This document shows, piece after piece, positions 31,619 to 39,617 of a stretch of DNA of 64,000 bases. This DNA is from Paenibacillus_S vulneris (GTDB taxonomy: Bacteria; Bacillota; Bacilli; Paenibacillales; NBRC-103111): the NCBI RefSeq assembly GCF_039543185.1, contig NZ_BAABJG010000029.1:318008-382007 (forward strand). Reading direction: 5' to 3'. The position numbers and the translations under genes were made by a program. Numbering within the stretch: the first letter of the stretch is position 1; each line of letters starts with the position of its first letter. Under the pieces are notes generated by a model. That model was not told where the DNA came from, did no database searches, and saw nothing but the letters and a program-made list of their open reading frames with translations.

Positions 31619-31999
31619 CTATTTTTTGCTGGCAAGCCATTCGGCCAATGCCTCGGTTTCCTCGGGCTTAAGCTTGGTGCCGAAGCCGGGCATGCCGTTG
31701 CCGCCGCTAATAATTTGCTTGCTGATCTGCTCCTTCGTCAGCTTGCCGCCGATTTTTTGCAGATTGGTCGCGGGACCGACCTTCCCCTCGAGGTTGTTGC
31801 CGTGGCAGGAAATGCAGCTCTGCTTATACAGAGCTTGTACCTGTTCCGGCGCACTCGTCAGCGCGTCACCTTGGCTGGCGGCTTTATTGCCGCCGCCGAA
31901 GGGCTCTCCGCCCTGCTTGGCGGTGCCGCCGCAGCCGGCTAACGCTCCAACGATGAGTAAAGAAACGGCCCAACTGAGCCCTTTGGTGATTTTGCTCAT
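31619..31999 (-). CDS. cccB: Lipoprotein cytochrome c (CccB/c551-like)
   Basis: A 126-residue membrane-anchored c-type cytochrome. The signal peptide ends in a lipobox GALAGC (Cys23 lipidated), followed by a Gly/Ser-rich tether and a class I cytochrome c domain with the haem site CISCH (residues 62-66) and the axial Met in GGNGMPGFG (Met103). Homologues in Bacillus (CccB) carry electrons between the bc complex and cytochrome oxidase on the outer membrane face, supporting aerobic respiration. GGGGGATAACCGG precedes the ATG. It stands alone; no oxidase gene is near. Confidence 0.9.
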   Translation of the reverse strand: MSKITKGLSWAVSLLIVGALAGCGGTAKQGGEPFGGGNKAASQGDALTSAPEQVQALYKQSCISCHGNNLEGKVGPATNLQKIGGKLTKEQISKQIISGGNGMPGFGTKLKPEETEALAEWLASKK

Positions 32000-32191
32000 C
32001 CGGTTATCCCCCTACCGATTGGTATGAAATATTATTACGATATGAAAGAAAACGATATAGTACGGATGGGTCAGACCATCTGATGATTGCCCTTATGGCA
32101 CGAATCTTTTGAAAAGAGGCTTGCTTATGCGTAGCGTACACCTTCCAGCCTGGGAAGTCAAACCAACGAATGAACTTGTGCCTCATGAAAT

Positions 32192-33052
32192 TCAGTGGTC
32201 CATATAGGGGGCAAACCGGTGCTTTTTGGCATATTCCCGCGGCGAGACGCCGGTCACCTTTTTGAAAATGCGGCTGAAATAAAATTCATCCGTGTAGCCG
32301 ACGCTGTTCGCAATCAGCTTAAGCCGGTAATCCGACAAGACCAGCAGCTCCTTGGCACGGTCGACCCTTAGATGGGTCAAGTAATCAATAGGGCTGTAGC
32401 CGATATATTTTTTGAATAATCGCGAATAGTGGCTTACGCTTAAACCGGCCATTTGCGCCAGCCCCTCCAGGGTAAGCGGCTCCTGGTAGTGCCCGACCAT
32501 GTGGTCTTGGGTGAGCTCGATAGCAGCCGTAGTATCCCCGGCTATCTTTTGTGCGCGGAAATCCTGAATCAGCGTCAGGAAAAACTCAAGAAGCAATATT
32601 TTTCTCCGCATGGCGGTCATATGTCCCCGGCGCTTCCACAGAATATCGAGCTGCTCGAACAAATAAATGAGCTGGGGCGTATTATTAACCGTGTACATGC
32701 CCTCGAGCGGGAAGGAGGCTTCCGTTGAGCTTCGGTAAATCCACTGTTCCTTCTCCTCGAAAGTTTCCGTATAATGAAAACGGAGGAAGTAGTATTCGAG
32801 CGGCTGCTCGGGATCCGTTTGGCGTTCAACGACCATGCCCGGACTAAAGCAAAAAAACTTCCCCGGCTCGGCCGGATAATGAGTGCCGTTGATCGTAAAC
32901 GTGCCTTTTCCTTTAATAATAAGCCAGATCGAATGATGCTGAATCGTTCTGGGCAGCTGGTGCCACTGGGGGCTGCATTTTTGATGTCCTACCAACAGGA
33001 TGGAAATCACAAGCCTATTAAGCCGTGCCGCCAGTTCACCGGGAGTTAACAT
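32192..33052 (-). CDS. AraC family regulator with cupin sensor
   Basis: The 286-residue protein has an N-terminal cupin-type domain (about 15-130; GKGTFTINGTHYPAEPGKFFCFSPG is the sugar-binding turn typical of AraC-like sensors) and a C-terminal AraC DNA-binding domain (about 185-280; EPLTLEGLAQMAGLSVSHYSRLFKKYIGYSP and KLIANSVGYTDEFYFSRIFKKVTGVSPREY). Such regulators respond to sugars. No sugar operon adjoins it; mutY is divergent. The ATG at 33052 is supported by GAGGAGTGAGG; a TTG nine codons upstream lies within the promoter. Confidence 0.85.
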   Translation of the reverse strand: MLTPGELAARLNRLVISILLVGHQKCSPQWHQLPRTIQHHSIWLIIKGKGTFTINGTHYPAEPGKFFCFSPGMVVERQTDPEQPLEYYFLRFHYTETFEEKEQWIYRSSTEASFPLEGMYTVNNTPQLIYLFEQLDILWKRRGHMTAMRRKILLLEFFLTLIQDFRAQKIAGDTTAAIELTQDHMVGHYQEPLTLEGLAQMAGLSVSHYSRLFKKYIGYSPIDYLTHLRVDRAKELLVLSDYRLKLIANSVGYTDEFYFSRIFKKVTGVSPREYAKKHRFAPYMDH

Positions 33053-33087
33053 TTGCCTCACTCCTCTGATGATTTTCAAATGCCATC

Positions 33088-33096
33088 ATTATACCA
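33088..33096 (-). promoter_or_regulatory. Extended -10 promoter of the AraC regulator
   Basis: Minus-strand TGG followed by a perfect TATAAT, about 36 bp before the ATG at 33052; no -35 match. Confidence 0.55.
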
Positions 33097-33123
33097 TATC
33101 GTTCCGCAAGAGAAGGAGACCTC

Positions 33124-34272
33124 ATGGATACGAACTTGAAAAAACAATATTTTTCCGAAGAGCTGCTGTCCTGGTACCGCAAGCATCGCCGTGATCTGCC
33201 GTGGCGCCGCAGCAGAAACCCTTATCATATATGGATTTCGGAAGTGATGCTGCAGCAGACCCGGGTGGAGACGGTCATCCCGTATTTTCACCGTTTTATC
33301 GAACGCTTTCCAACGATGGAGGCGCTGGCGGAAGCACCGGAGGAGGATGTGCTGAAGCTGTGGGAGGGGCTGGGGTATTATTCCAGAGCCCGCAATCTGC
33401 AAGGGGCCGTGCGAGAGGTCCAGGAGCGGTATGGCGGTACAGTACCGGATACGCTGAAGGAAATATCTACGTTAAAGGGAGTAGGCCCTTACACGGCCGG
33501 TGCCGTACTAAGCATAGCGTACAATAAACCGGAGCCGGCTGTTGACGGTAATGTCATGCGAGTCCTATCCCGGTATTTTCTTATTGAAGAAGACATTATG
33601 AAGGTCAGCACGAGAGGAATTATGGAGAAGCTCGCGAAGGAGCTGATTCCGGAGGGAGCAGCCGGCGACTTTAACCAAGGCTTGATGGAGCTCGGCGCCA
33701 TGGTGTGTACCCCGCGTTCGCCCCATTGCCTGACCTGTCCGGTGATGGAGCACTGCGCTGCCAGAGAAGCGGGAATGGAGGAGGAGCTGCCCGTCAAGAA
33801 GAAGGCCAAGCCCCCGCGTCCCGAGTACCGGATCGCCGCTCTTATCGAAGGGACAGGCCCTAACCAGGGGAAGGTGCTGATCCGGCAGCGCCCGCAGGAA
33901 GGACTGCTTGCGCGGATGTGGGAGCTGCCGCATACGGATGTTCCCTTTACGTACAGCCCATCGGAAAAGGCGCATCCTTCGATAGACTCGATTCCCTCCT
34001 CGGTGTCTATATTGGCAGACCATTTGGCCGAGGAAACCATCGGCATTCATCCGGAACGATGGTATATGCACGCCGAACATACGTTCAGTCATATCCATTG
34101 GGATATGCAGGTGATCGCCTGTAGTCTGGAATCCTCACTTCTGCCTTCCGGCAGCAGTCTGCTGATGCCCTCCCATTATCAATGGGTAGACCGGGATACG
34201 ATGGGGCAGTATGCGTTCCCCAATGTATTTCTGAAAATATTAAACCGGTATTTTGCCGAGCATAGCAACTGA
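33124..34272 (+). CDS. mutY: A/G-specific adenine DNA glycosylase
   Basis: A 382-residue base-excision enzyme that removes adenine mispaired with 8-oxoguanine. Visible features are LPWRRSRNPYHIWISEVMLQQTRVETVIPYF with catalytic Glu40, the helix-hairpin-helix LKGVGPYTAGAVLSIAYN followed by PAVDGNVMRVLSR with the catalytic Asp, and the 4Fe-4S ligands in CTPRSPHCLTCPVMEHC (Cx6Cx2Cx5C). A C-terminal NUDIX-like 8-oxoG recognition domain follows (about 235-375, with HTFSHIHWDMQV). GAGAAGGAGACCTC precedes the ATG. It is divergent from the AraC gene and its 3' end shares a terminator with the Crp-type gene. Confidence 0.95.
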   Translation: MDTNLKKQYFSEELLSWYRKHRRDLPWRRSRNPYHIWISEVMLQQTRVETVIPYFHRFIERFPTMEALAEAPEEDVLKLWEGLGYYSRARNLQGAVREVQERYGGTVPDTLKEISTLKGVGPYTAGAVLSIAYNKPEPAVDGNVMRVLSRYFLIEEDIMKVSTRGIMEKLAKELIPEGAAGDFNQGLMELGAMVCTPRSPHCLTCPVMEHCAAREAGMEEELPVKKKAKPPRPEYRIAALIEGTGPNQGKVLIRQRPQEGLLARMWELPHTDVPFTYSPSEKAHPSIDSIPSSVSILADHLAEETIGIHPERWYMHAEHTFSHIHWDMQVIACSLESSLLPSGSSLLMPSHYQWVDRDTMGQYAFPNVFLKILNRYFAEHSN

Positions 34273-34300
34273 TGCTACCCAAACCGAAGGATAACATAGT

Positions 34301-34332
34301 AAAAGAGCGGGTTTTATACAATCCGCTCTTTT
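34301..34332. terminator. Bidirectional terminator between mutY and the Crp-type gene
   Basis: AAAAGAGCGG pairs exactly with CCGCTCTTTT. The hairpin contains the stop codon of the leftward gene. Confidence 0.85.
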
Positions 34333-34997
34333 AACGCTTCCATTCGTCTTATGTATATCATCTTCTTGTCGATGGTAATGATCTGGTCTTCCTGAAGCTC
34401 CTGAAGCACCTTCGTGACGGATTCCCGAACGGTCCCGGCCAAATTCGCAAGCTGCTGATGGGTCAGCTTCATGTTGATTAACACTCCGCCCTGGCGAACG
34501 ATTCCATGCTCCTCGGCCAGCCGGGCAATCACCTTGATCGTCCGGGTACGCACATCCAGGAAGGTCAGATTGGCGATTTGATCGTTGGCGTTGCGCAGAC
34601 GTTCCATGGTAGATTCCAGCAGCTTAAGACATAGCTTGGGCGATTTCTCCAGAAATTCGATAAAATCGGATCTCATCAAGGAATACATCGTCGTATTCGC
34701 CAAAGTTTCCGCCGTTGCCGACCTTGTCATGTCCTGCTGAATCAGCGACATTTCTCCGAAATAATCCCCCTCGCTCAATAAGCTGAGGATAACTTCCTTC
34801 GTATAATCAATCCGATAAATTTTGACGACGCCGGTCTCGATAATGAAAAATTCGTTTCCTAGATCGCCTTCGTGAAACAGCACCGTATTTTTCTTTATTT
34901 TACGTTCCGTAAAAAGAGGCGATATGGACATCAGCTCGCTGACCGAAAAATCTTCAAATAATGGCACTTCCTTTAATAAAGGGACAATACTATGCAT
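34314..34997 (-). CDS. Crp/Fnr family transcriptional regulator
   Basis: The 227-residue protein has an N-terminal cyclic-nucleotide-binding-like domain (about 15-130: LFHEGDLGNEFFIIETGVVKIYR, EGDYFGEMSLIQQDMTRSATAET) and a C-terminal Crp-type HTH (about 150-220: LTHQQLANLAGTVRESVTKVLQELQ). It has no cysteine cluster for an Fe-S centre, so it is not an Fnr oxygen sensor. The GEMSLI...RSATAET phosphate-binding cassette is reasonably kept, so cyclic nucleotide binding is possible but unproven. The ATG at 34997 is chosen; a TTG seven codons upstream has no ribosome site. It lies 23 bp after the HD-GYP gene, in one operon. Confidence 0.85.
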   Translation of the reverse strand: MHSIVPLLKEVPLFEDFSVSELMSISPLFTERKIKKNTVLFHEGDLGNEFFIIETGVVKIYRIDYTKEVILSLLSEGDYFGEMSLIQQDMTRSATAETLANTTMYSLMRSDFIEFLEKSPKLCLKLLESTMERLRNANDQIANLTFLDVRTRTIKVIARLAEEHGIVRQGGVLINMKLTHQQLANLAGTVRESVTKVLQELQEDQIITIDKKMIYIRRMEALKERIV

Positions 34998-35020
34998 GAA
35001 AAGCTCATCTCTTTCCAAAC

Positions 35021-36145
35021 TTAATGTACCAGTGCATCTTCACCAATGCGGTATATCCGGATATGGAGATGCCGGGATAAATCGATCTCCACAGGCTGAA
35101 GCAATTCTTGACCCTGTTCATTGGTAAGTATGCGGACGACCGGCCGATGTTTAAAGCTGGGGTTATGCTTCGAGACGATGCCGATTTGTCCAGTGCTTAA
35201 CCGAACGCTTAAGCCAACGGGATAAATGACAGCACGGCTGCGAAACGAATCTACCTTCTCTCTATCATACAATGTTCCTGCTCTTGTGAAAAGATTTTCC
35301 AGTGCGTGCTCAGGTGAAAAGGCAGGCCGGTAAGGGCGCGGATTGGTCATGGCATCGTAGGCGTCCAATAAACCGATCCACTGTGCAAAAGGGTGGATGC
35401 CAGCCTTGGTTAAGCCTGCAGGGTACCCGCTTCCATTTATCTTCTCATGGTGTTGAAGTGTACAGTGTGCAGATAGCAGAGGGATATCCGGTGCATCCTT
35501 GACGATTTTGTAGCCGTACTCCGTATGCTTTTGAATTTCCTCATATTCGAGCGGTGTAAGGGGGGCTGTTTTTAACAACAGCTTGGGGGATACTTGAGTG
35601 TTTCCGATGTCGTGCAGCATGCCGCCAAGTCCGAAAGCGTACAGATCATCCTGACCATAGCCGTCGACAATGCCGATTCGTGTAGCATAGACGCACACAT
35701 TCAAGGCGTTTTGGCATAGCTGATCCAGAATAGACAGGCTACTTTTGTAAGTGTGCATCAGCCATATCGAGTCATCCTCGGGTGATTGCCTATTCTGCTC
35801 CTGCAGATCCTCAACGATCAGCTTCATGCTCTGGAGCGCTGCTTGGGATAAGGAGCGCATGTCTCCGCTGTTCCAATCTCCCGACTGCTGTAATCTTTGG
35901 AAAGCGGGCATCAAGTGATAGCGAACGGCTGCCGAGGTTTCCTCTCTTACCGCATCGGTAATCCGGATATCCTCCGTCCGCGGATCGTCGATATGCAGCT
36001 GCTGGAAGCCCATCAGCTTTAATTTGCGAATATCAGGCAGGGAAAGCTCCGAGTGGTAACTCAACATCGTCTGCCCCTCTTCGGACACAATGGGTTTGCC
36101 GAGCTTCATCCCGGGATGCACCATTGAGATAGGGAGTAGCCTCAT
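35021..36145 (-). CDS. HD-GYP domain phosphodiesterase-like protein (first of two)
   Basis: The 374-residue protein has an N-terminal region of about 110 residues like that of the second HD-GYP gene (MRLLPISMVHPGMKLGKPIVSEEG, IDDPRTEDI), an HD-GYP domain (about 135-300) with LGGMLHDIGNTQVSP (HD pair) and HHEKINGSGYPAGL, and a C-terminal beta-rich segment (AVIYPVGLSVRLSTGQIGIVS, RPVVRI). HD-GYP domains hydrolyse cyclic di-GMP or related dinucleotides; the consensus HHExxDGxGYP has Asn in place of Asp here. No membrane segment is seen, so it is cytosolic. AAGGTGG precedes the ATG by about 10 nt. It is the first gene of an operon with the Crp-type regulator. Confidence 0.87.
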   Translation of the reverse strand: MRLLPISMVHPGMKLGKPIVSEEGQTMLSYHSELSLPDIRKLKLMGFQQLHIDDPRTEDIRITDAVREETSAAVRYHLMPAFQRLQQSGDWNSGDMRSLSQAALQSMKLIVEDLQEQNRQSPEDDSIWLMHTYKSSLSILDQLCQNALNVCVYATRIGIVDGYGQDDLYAFGLGGMLHDIGNTQVSPKLLLKTAPLTPLEYEEIQKHTEYGYKIVKDAPDIPLLSAHCTLQHHEKINGSGYPAGLTKAGIHPFAQWIGLLDAYDAMTNPRPYRPAFSPEHALENLFTRAGTLYDREKVDSFRSRAVIYPVGLSVRLSTGQIGIVSKHNPSFKHRPVVRILTNEQGQELLQPVEIDLSRHLHIRIYRIGEDALVH

Positions 36146-36361
36146 CGACTAAATACCACCTTTATACTCGGTTATTTGATCATGCTGCTGTATAGTAAAG
36201 TAAAGATGCCTGATCCATTTCGCAATAAATTCCGTATGTCTCATTATTTCATATCAAGGTAAAAAATGCTATGAAATATTCCATTAAAACATGAAAATAA
36301 TCCCATAAAAGGGGTTGGGATTCCAATTCGGCTCGGATACTTTGCAGGGAGCCCCTAATAG

Positions 36362-36392
36362 TAAAAAGAGAGGGACTGATAAGTCCCTCTCT
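36362..36392 (-). terminator. Terminator of sodA
   Basis: AGAGAGGGACT pairs perfectly with AGTCCCTCTCT around GATA; minus-strand TTTTTAC follows. Confidence 0.8.
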
Positions 36393-36407
36393 AAAAGGTT
36401 ACAATCC

Positions 36408-37022
36408 TTATTTTACTGCAGCTTCGTAGCGTTTGCCAACTTCAGCCCAGTTTACAACATTCCAGAAAGCGGAGATGTAGTCAGGACGTTTGTTTTGATA
36501 TTTCAAGTAGTAAGCATGCTCCCAAACGTCCAAGCCAAGGAGTGGCGTATTGCCTTCCATGATTGGGCTGTCTTGGTTAGGCGTGCTGCTTACAACCAAT
36601 TTGCCTTGAGGAGTAACGGAGAGCCAAGCCCAGCCGCTGCCGAAACGAGTTGTAGCTGCTTTAGCGAAGTCCTCTTTGAATTTGTCGAAGCCGCCAAGCT
36701 CGTTGTTGATAGCGTCAGCCAATTTGCCTGTTGGAGCGCCGCCGCCGTTTGGTCCGATAATTTCCCAGAACAAGGAGTGGTTGGCATGACCGCCGCCATT
36801 GTTACGAACAGCCGTACGGATAGCTTCAGGTACACTGTCCAGGTTAGCGATCAGGTCTTCAAGGGATTTAGCTTGAAGATCCGCATGACCTTCCAACGCT
36901 GCGTTCAGGTTTGTCACATAAGTGTTGTGGTGACGATCGTGGTGGATCATCATAGTCGTTTCATCGATATGCGGTTCCAACGCGTTGTTTGCATAAGGCA
37001 GTGGTGGTAATTGATGTGCCAT
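36408..37022 (-). CDS. sodA: Superoxide dismutase, Mn/Fe type
   Basis: A 204-residue cytosolic superoxide dismutase. Metal ligands are visible as His in MIHHDRHHNTYVTNLNAAL (position 27 region), His in GGGHANHSLFWEII, and Asp/His in GLDVWEHAYYLKY near the C-terminus. The GGGHANHSLFW and WAWLSVTPQGKL segments fit the Mn-type enzyme of Bacillales. TTAGGAGGTATTTACGA precedes the ATG. Codon use is biased toward frequent codons, consistent with high expression. It is monocistronic with a strong terminator. Confidence 0.95.
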   Translation of the reverse strand: MAHQLPPLPYANNALEPHIDETTMMIHHDRHHNTYVTNLNAALEGHADLQAKSLEDLIANLDSVPEAIRTAVRNNGGGHANHSLFWEIIGPNGGGAPTGKLADAINNELGGFDKFKEDFAKAATTRFGSGWAWLSVTPQGKLVVSSTPNQDSPIMEGNTPLLGLDVWEHAYYLKYQNKRPDYISAFWNVVNWAEVGKRYEAAVK

Positions 37023-37122
37023 TCGTAAATACCTCCTAAGAATATGTAATTTCGAATTCCAACCTTATTATCCTCTATTTTTGATATAAAATCAACATGT
37101 ATGTATAAAAAGTGAGCGTATT

Positions 37123-37299
37123 TTAATCCCGCTTCTGGATTTCTTTGATGATTTGGCTCAGCATCGCGGTTCCCTGGACATTGAGCCAAGGGGACAGATC
37201 GCTCATCACACGTTGATGATAGTGAAGCTCTTCTTCGGTCCAGTCGGATGTATTCACGTCATTCAGCTCATGAATGCGGCGGACGTCCTGGATGGTCAT
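37123..37299 (-). CDS. Small conserved-looking protein (58 aa)
   Basis: A 58-residue frame read leftward with GAAAGGAGAACCGCT directly before its ATG. The product begins MTIQDVRRIHELNDV, continues with DWTEEELHYHQRVM and SPWLNVQG, and ends IIKEIQKRD. It is soluble, with two likely helices. I do not recognise the family. The clean ribosome site, normal composition and position 100 bp upstream of sodA in the same direction support a real gene. No function can be assigned. Confidence 0.65.
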   Translation of the reverse strand: MTIQDVRRIHELNDVNTSDWTEEELHYHQRVMSDLSPWLNVQGTAMLSQIIKEIQKRD

Positions 37300-37582
37300 A
37301 GCGGTTCTCCTTTCCTCTTGTTGTCAATTTCCCGCATTAGCATTTCTCGGCAGCGGAGATTTTATACCTGGATGCCTGCGGAGTAAGGAGGCCCAAGCTA
37401 TTATTAACCGAAAAAAGCGAAGACGAAACATAGGAAAAACCCAAAAACATCGCTTGTGTTAGAATGCGGGCGTAGGATAGGCTCTATACATAGAATAAAG
37501 ATAACCCAGGTTGTGTTGAGAAACTATTTATAGATCGTGGATATCCGTTGATAGATATTACGGGAAGAGAGGGAGAGAACCT

Positions 37583-38281
37583 TTGTTAATGGAAGTGATA
37601 GCTACAAGCGTAGCCGATGCCAGATTGGCGCAAAATAACGGTGCAGGAAGAATTGAGCTGATTTCGGGTATAGGGGATGGCGGAGTCACCCCGAGTCTGG
37701 GACTCATCGAGCAGGTGCTTGCCGCCGTAACCATCCCCGTCCACGTCATGCTCCGTCCTCATGCCCAGACATTCTGCTATGACGAGGATGATGTGAGAAC
37801 GATGCTGACTGATATCCGATCCATTCGCAGGCTGAGGCCAGCAGGTATTGTAGTAGGAGCCTTAACGGCTGATGGGCTTGTGGATACTACAGTGATGGAG
37901 CGCCTGCTGGTTGAGGCGGAGGGCATGTCCGTCACGTTCCATCGGGCCATAGATGAAGTGAAGGACCAGGAGCAGGCGCTCCTTACATTAGGCCGGTATG
38001 CCTCCATCCGGCGTGTGCTGACTTCGGGCGGGAAGCCCAATGTACTTGATTCCGTTGAGACGATCAAGAGGCTTGACGGGATTTGCAAGGAGCAGATGAT
38101 GACGCTGCTGGCGGGGAGCGGGCTGAGGGTTGAATCGCTGGCAGCCTTCTTATCGGCAACCGGTGTTTCAGAGGTTCACTTGGGAACCGGCGTCCGGGTA
38201 GACTCAAGTCCATGGAAGCCGTTGGACCCGGCCAAGCTGCGCGCGGCAGCCGAAATCATCGCTAACTTTTCCAATTCATAA
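37583..38281 (+). CDS. cutC: CutC family protein
   Basis: The 232-residue protein is a TIM-barrel of the CutC family: EVIATSVADARLAQNNGAGRIELISGIGDGGVTPSLGLI at the start, PVHVMLRPHAQTFCYDEDDVRTM, GIVVGALTADGLVDT, VTFHRAIDEV and VLTSGGKPNVLD are the recurrent blocks. The name comes from copper homeostasis in E. coli, but the biochemical role is doubtful, and a sugar-hydrolase-like function has been proposed for relatives. A TTG at 37583 is correctly spaced (7 nt) from GGGAG; the ATG two codons later is farther. The asparaginase gene follows 16 bp later, so they form an operon. Confidence 0.88.
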   Translation: MLMEVIATSVADARLAQNNGAGRIELISGIGDGGVTPSLGLIEQVLAAVTIPVHVMLRPHAQTFCYDEDDVRTMLTDIRSIRRLRPAGIVVGALTADGLVDTTVMERLLVEAEGMSVTFHRAIDEVKDQEQALLTLGRYASIRRVLTSGGKPNVLDSVETIKRLDGICKEQMMTLLAGSGLRVESLAAFLSATGVSEVHLGTGVRVDSSPWKPLDPAKLRAAAEIIANFSNS

Positions 38282-38297
38282 CGCGGGAGGAATCCTT

Positions 38298-39299
38298 ATG
38301 GATGAGATACTCGTAGAGGAACTACGCGGCGGACTGGTGGAGTGCCGTTACGCCGGGCATATATGCGGTGTAGACGAGTCGGGTATCCGGTACCGGACCG
38401 GCAATCCGCATCATATGACCTACTTGCGCTCCGCGGCCAAACCGATTCAGGCCATTCCGGCATTCCGCCACGGCATAGCGCAGAAGTATCCTTTTACAGA
38501 GAAGGAGCTTGCGATTATGACCGCTTCTCACCGTGCAGAACCGTTTCATGTCGCCGCAGTAGAGTCGATGTTGGAGAAGACCGGACTGTCCGAGGAGGAC
38601 CTGGTCTGTCATGCGACCTATCCCCTGAATGCGGCAGCACACCGTGACCTTGTTGCACAAGGAAAGCCGGAAAGCCGTCTCTACCATAACTGCTCGGGCA
38701 AGCATGTGGGCATACTCGCCTACTGCAAGAGCAGAGGGTACAGCCTAAGCGGCTATGACGACCCGAATCATCCGGCGCAGCAAGAAATCGTTCAGACGCT
38801 GGCTATGCTGTCGGAATATCCGGCGGAGCGGATTCATATCGGGATTGACGGCTGCGGCTTCCCTGTATTTGCGATTCCTTTGCAGCATCTGGCGCTGGCT
38901 TATTTGAAGCTAGCTTGTCCGGATCGGATCCACGATTCTGCGACAAGAGCGGCGGTCGAGGAAATAACCCGTTTAATGAACCGGCATCCCGAAATGGTTG
39001 CAGGAACGGGCATGATTTGCTCTACCCTGCTGTCCGATGACAACATCGTTGCCAAAGGGGGAGCGAAGGGAGTCTACTGCTTCGGGCTTCGCAAAGAGAG
39101 ACTCGCGTTCGCACTCAAGGTGATGGACGGGTCCGAGGAAAAGTGGCCGCTGATTGTCGCCTCCATTCTGGAACAGATCGGCTATGAGCGAACATCCACC
39201 ATAGACCGGTTATATGGACTGTACCCGAAGATCCTTCGTAACGGCAGCGGTACGGAAGTAGGAGAAAATCGAGCGGTATTCCAACTGCAGCACGCCTGA
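38298..39299 (+). CDS. Asparaginase II family protein
   Basis: The 333-residue protein belongs to the Rhizobium etli-type (AnsA, PF06089) asparaginases: ECRYAGHICGVDESG, YLRSAAKPIQAIP, IMTASHRAEPFHVAAVESML, RLYHNCSGKHVGILAYCKSRGY, IGIDGCGFPVFAIPLQ and GTGMICSTLLSDDNIVAKGGAKGVYCFGL. The SAAKP Ser-Lys pair and NCSGKH are proposed active-site elements. It should hydrolyse L-asparagine to aspartate and ammonia in the cytoplasm. CGGGAGGAATCCTT precedes the ATG. It shares an operon with cutC, a combination with no known metabolic logic. Confidence 0.88.
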   Translation: MDEILVEELRGGLVECRYAGHICGVDESGIRYRTGNPHHMTYLRSAAKPIQAIPAFRHGIAQKYPFTEKELAIMTASHRAEPFHVAAVESMLEKTGLSEEDLVCHATYPLNAAAHRDLVAQGKPESRLYHNCSGKHVGILAYCKSRGYSLSGYDDPNHPAQQEIVQTLAMLSEYPAERIHIGIDGCGFPVFAIPLQHLALAYLKLACPDRIHDSATRAAVEEITRLMNRHPEMVAGTGMICSTLLSDDNIVAKGGAKGVYCFGLRKERLAFALKVMDGSEEKWPLIVASILEQIGYERTSTIDRLYGLYPKILRNGSGTEVGENRAVFQLQHA

Positions 39300-39323
39300 T
39301 TGGCATCATGGATGAACCTTCAT

Positions 39324-39381
39324 AAAGAGTCGTTTTCTATACATCCGGCTTCAGAGGCCGGGGAATAGGAGGCGGCTCTTT
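39324..39381 (+). terminator. Terminator of the cutC operon
   Basis: AAAGAGTCG pairs with CGGCTCTTT around an inner CCGGC/GCCGG hairpin. Confidence 0.65.
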
Positions 39382-39424
39382 AAACATTCATGAGCGTATA
39401 AGCCTCCGAGGTCATTAGGAAGCG

Positions 39425-39444
39425 AGTTTTGCTATGGCAAAACT
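39425..39444. promoter_or_regulatory. Perfect dyad upstream of xylA
   Basis: AGTTTTGC-TATG-GCAAAACT is an exact 8-4-8 inverted repeat about 175 bp before xylA. It could be an operator or a small hairpin; no T-tract follows. Confidence 0.4.
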
Positions 39445-39580
39445 TTAAGATCAGATTATATAAACAACGTCGATAGACGTATATTACCTCATCGAATCGA
39501 CGGTAAAAAAATTAATTGTAAGGGCTAAGCCAGGTCTTTTATTTTCCACCAATCAGTGGTAAACTAGTTCTCAGAAACAT

Positions 39581-39601
39581 AGTTCATTGAATAAACAAAG
39601 T
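39581..39601. promoter_or_regulatory. XylR-like operator candidate
   Basis: AGTTCATTGA-ATAAACAAAGT partly fits the AGTTnnTT...AAnnAACT layout of Bacillus xylose operators, with 6 of 10 symmetric positions. It lies 17 bp before the xylA start. Confidence 0.3.
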
Positions 39602-39617
39602 TTCCGGAGGTGCACTA

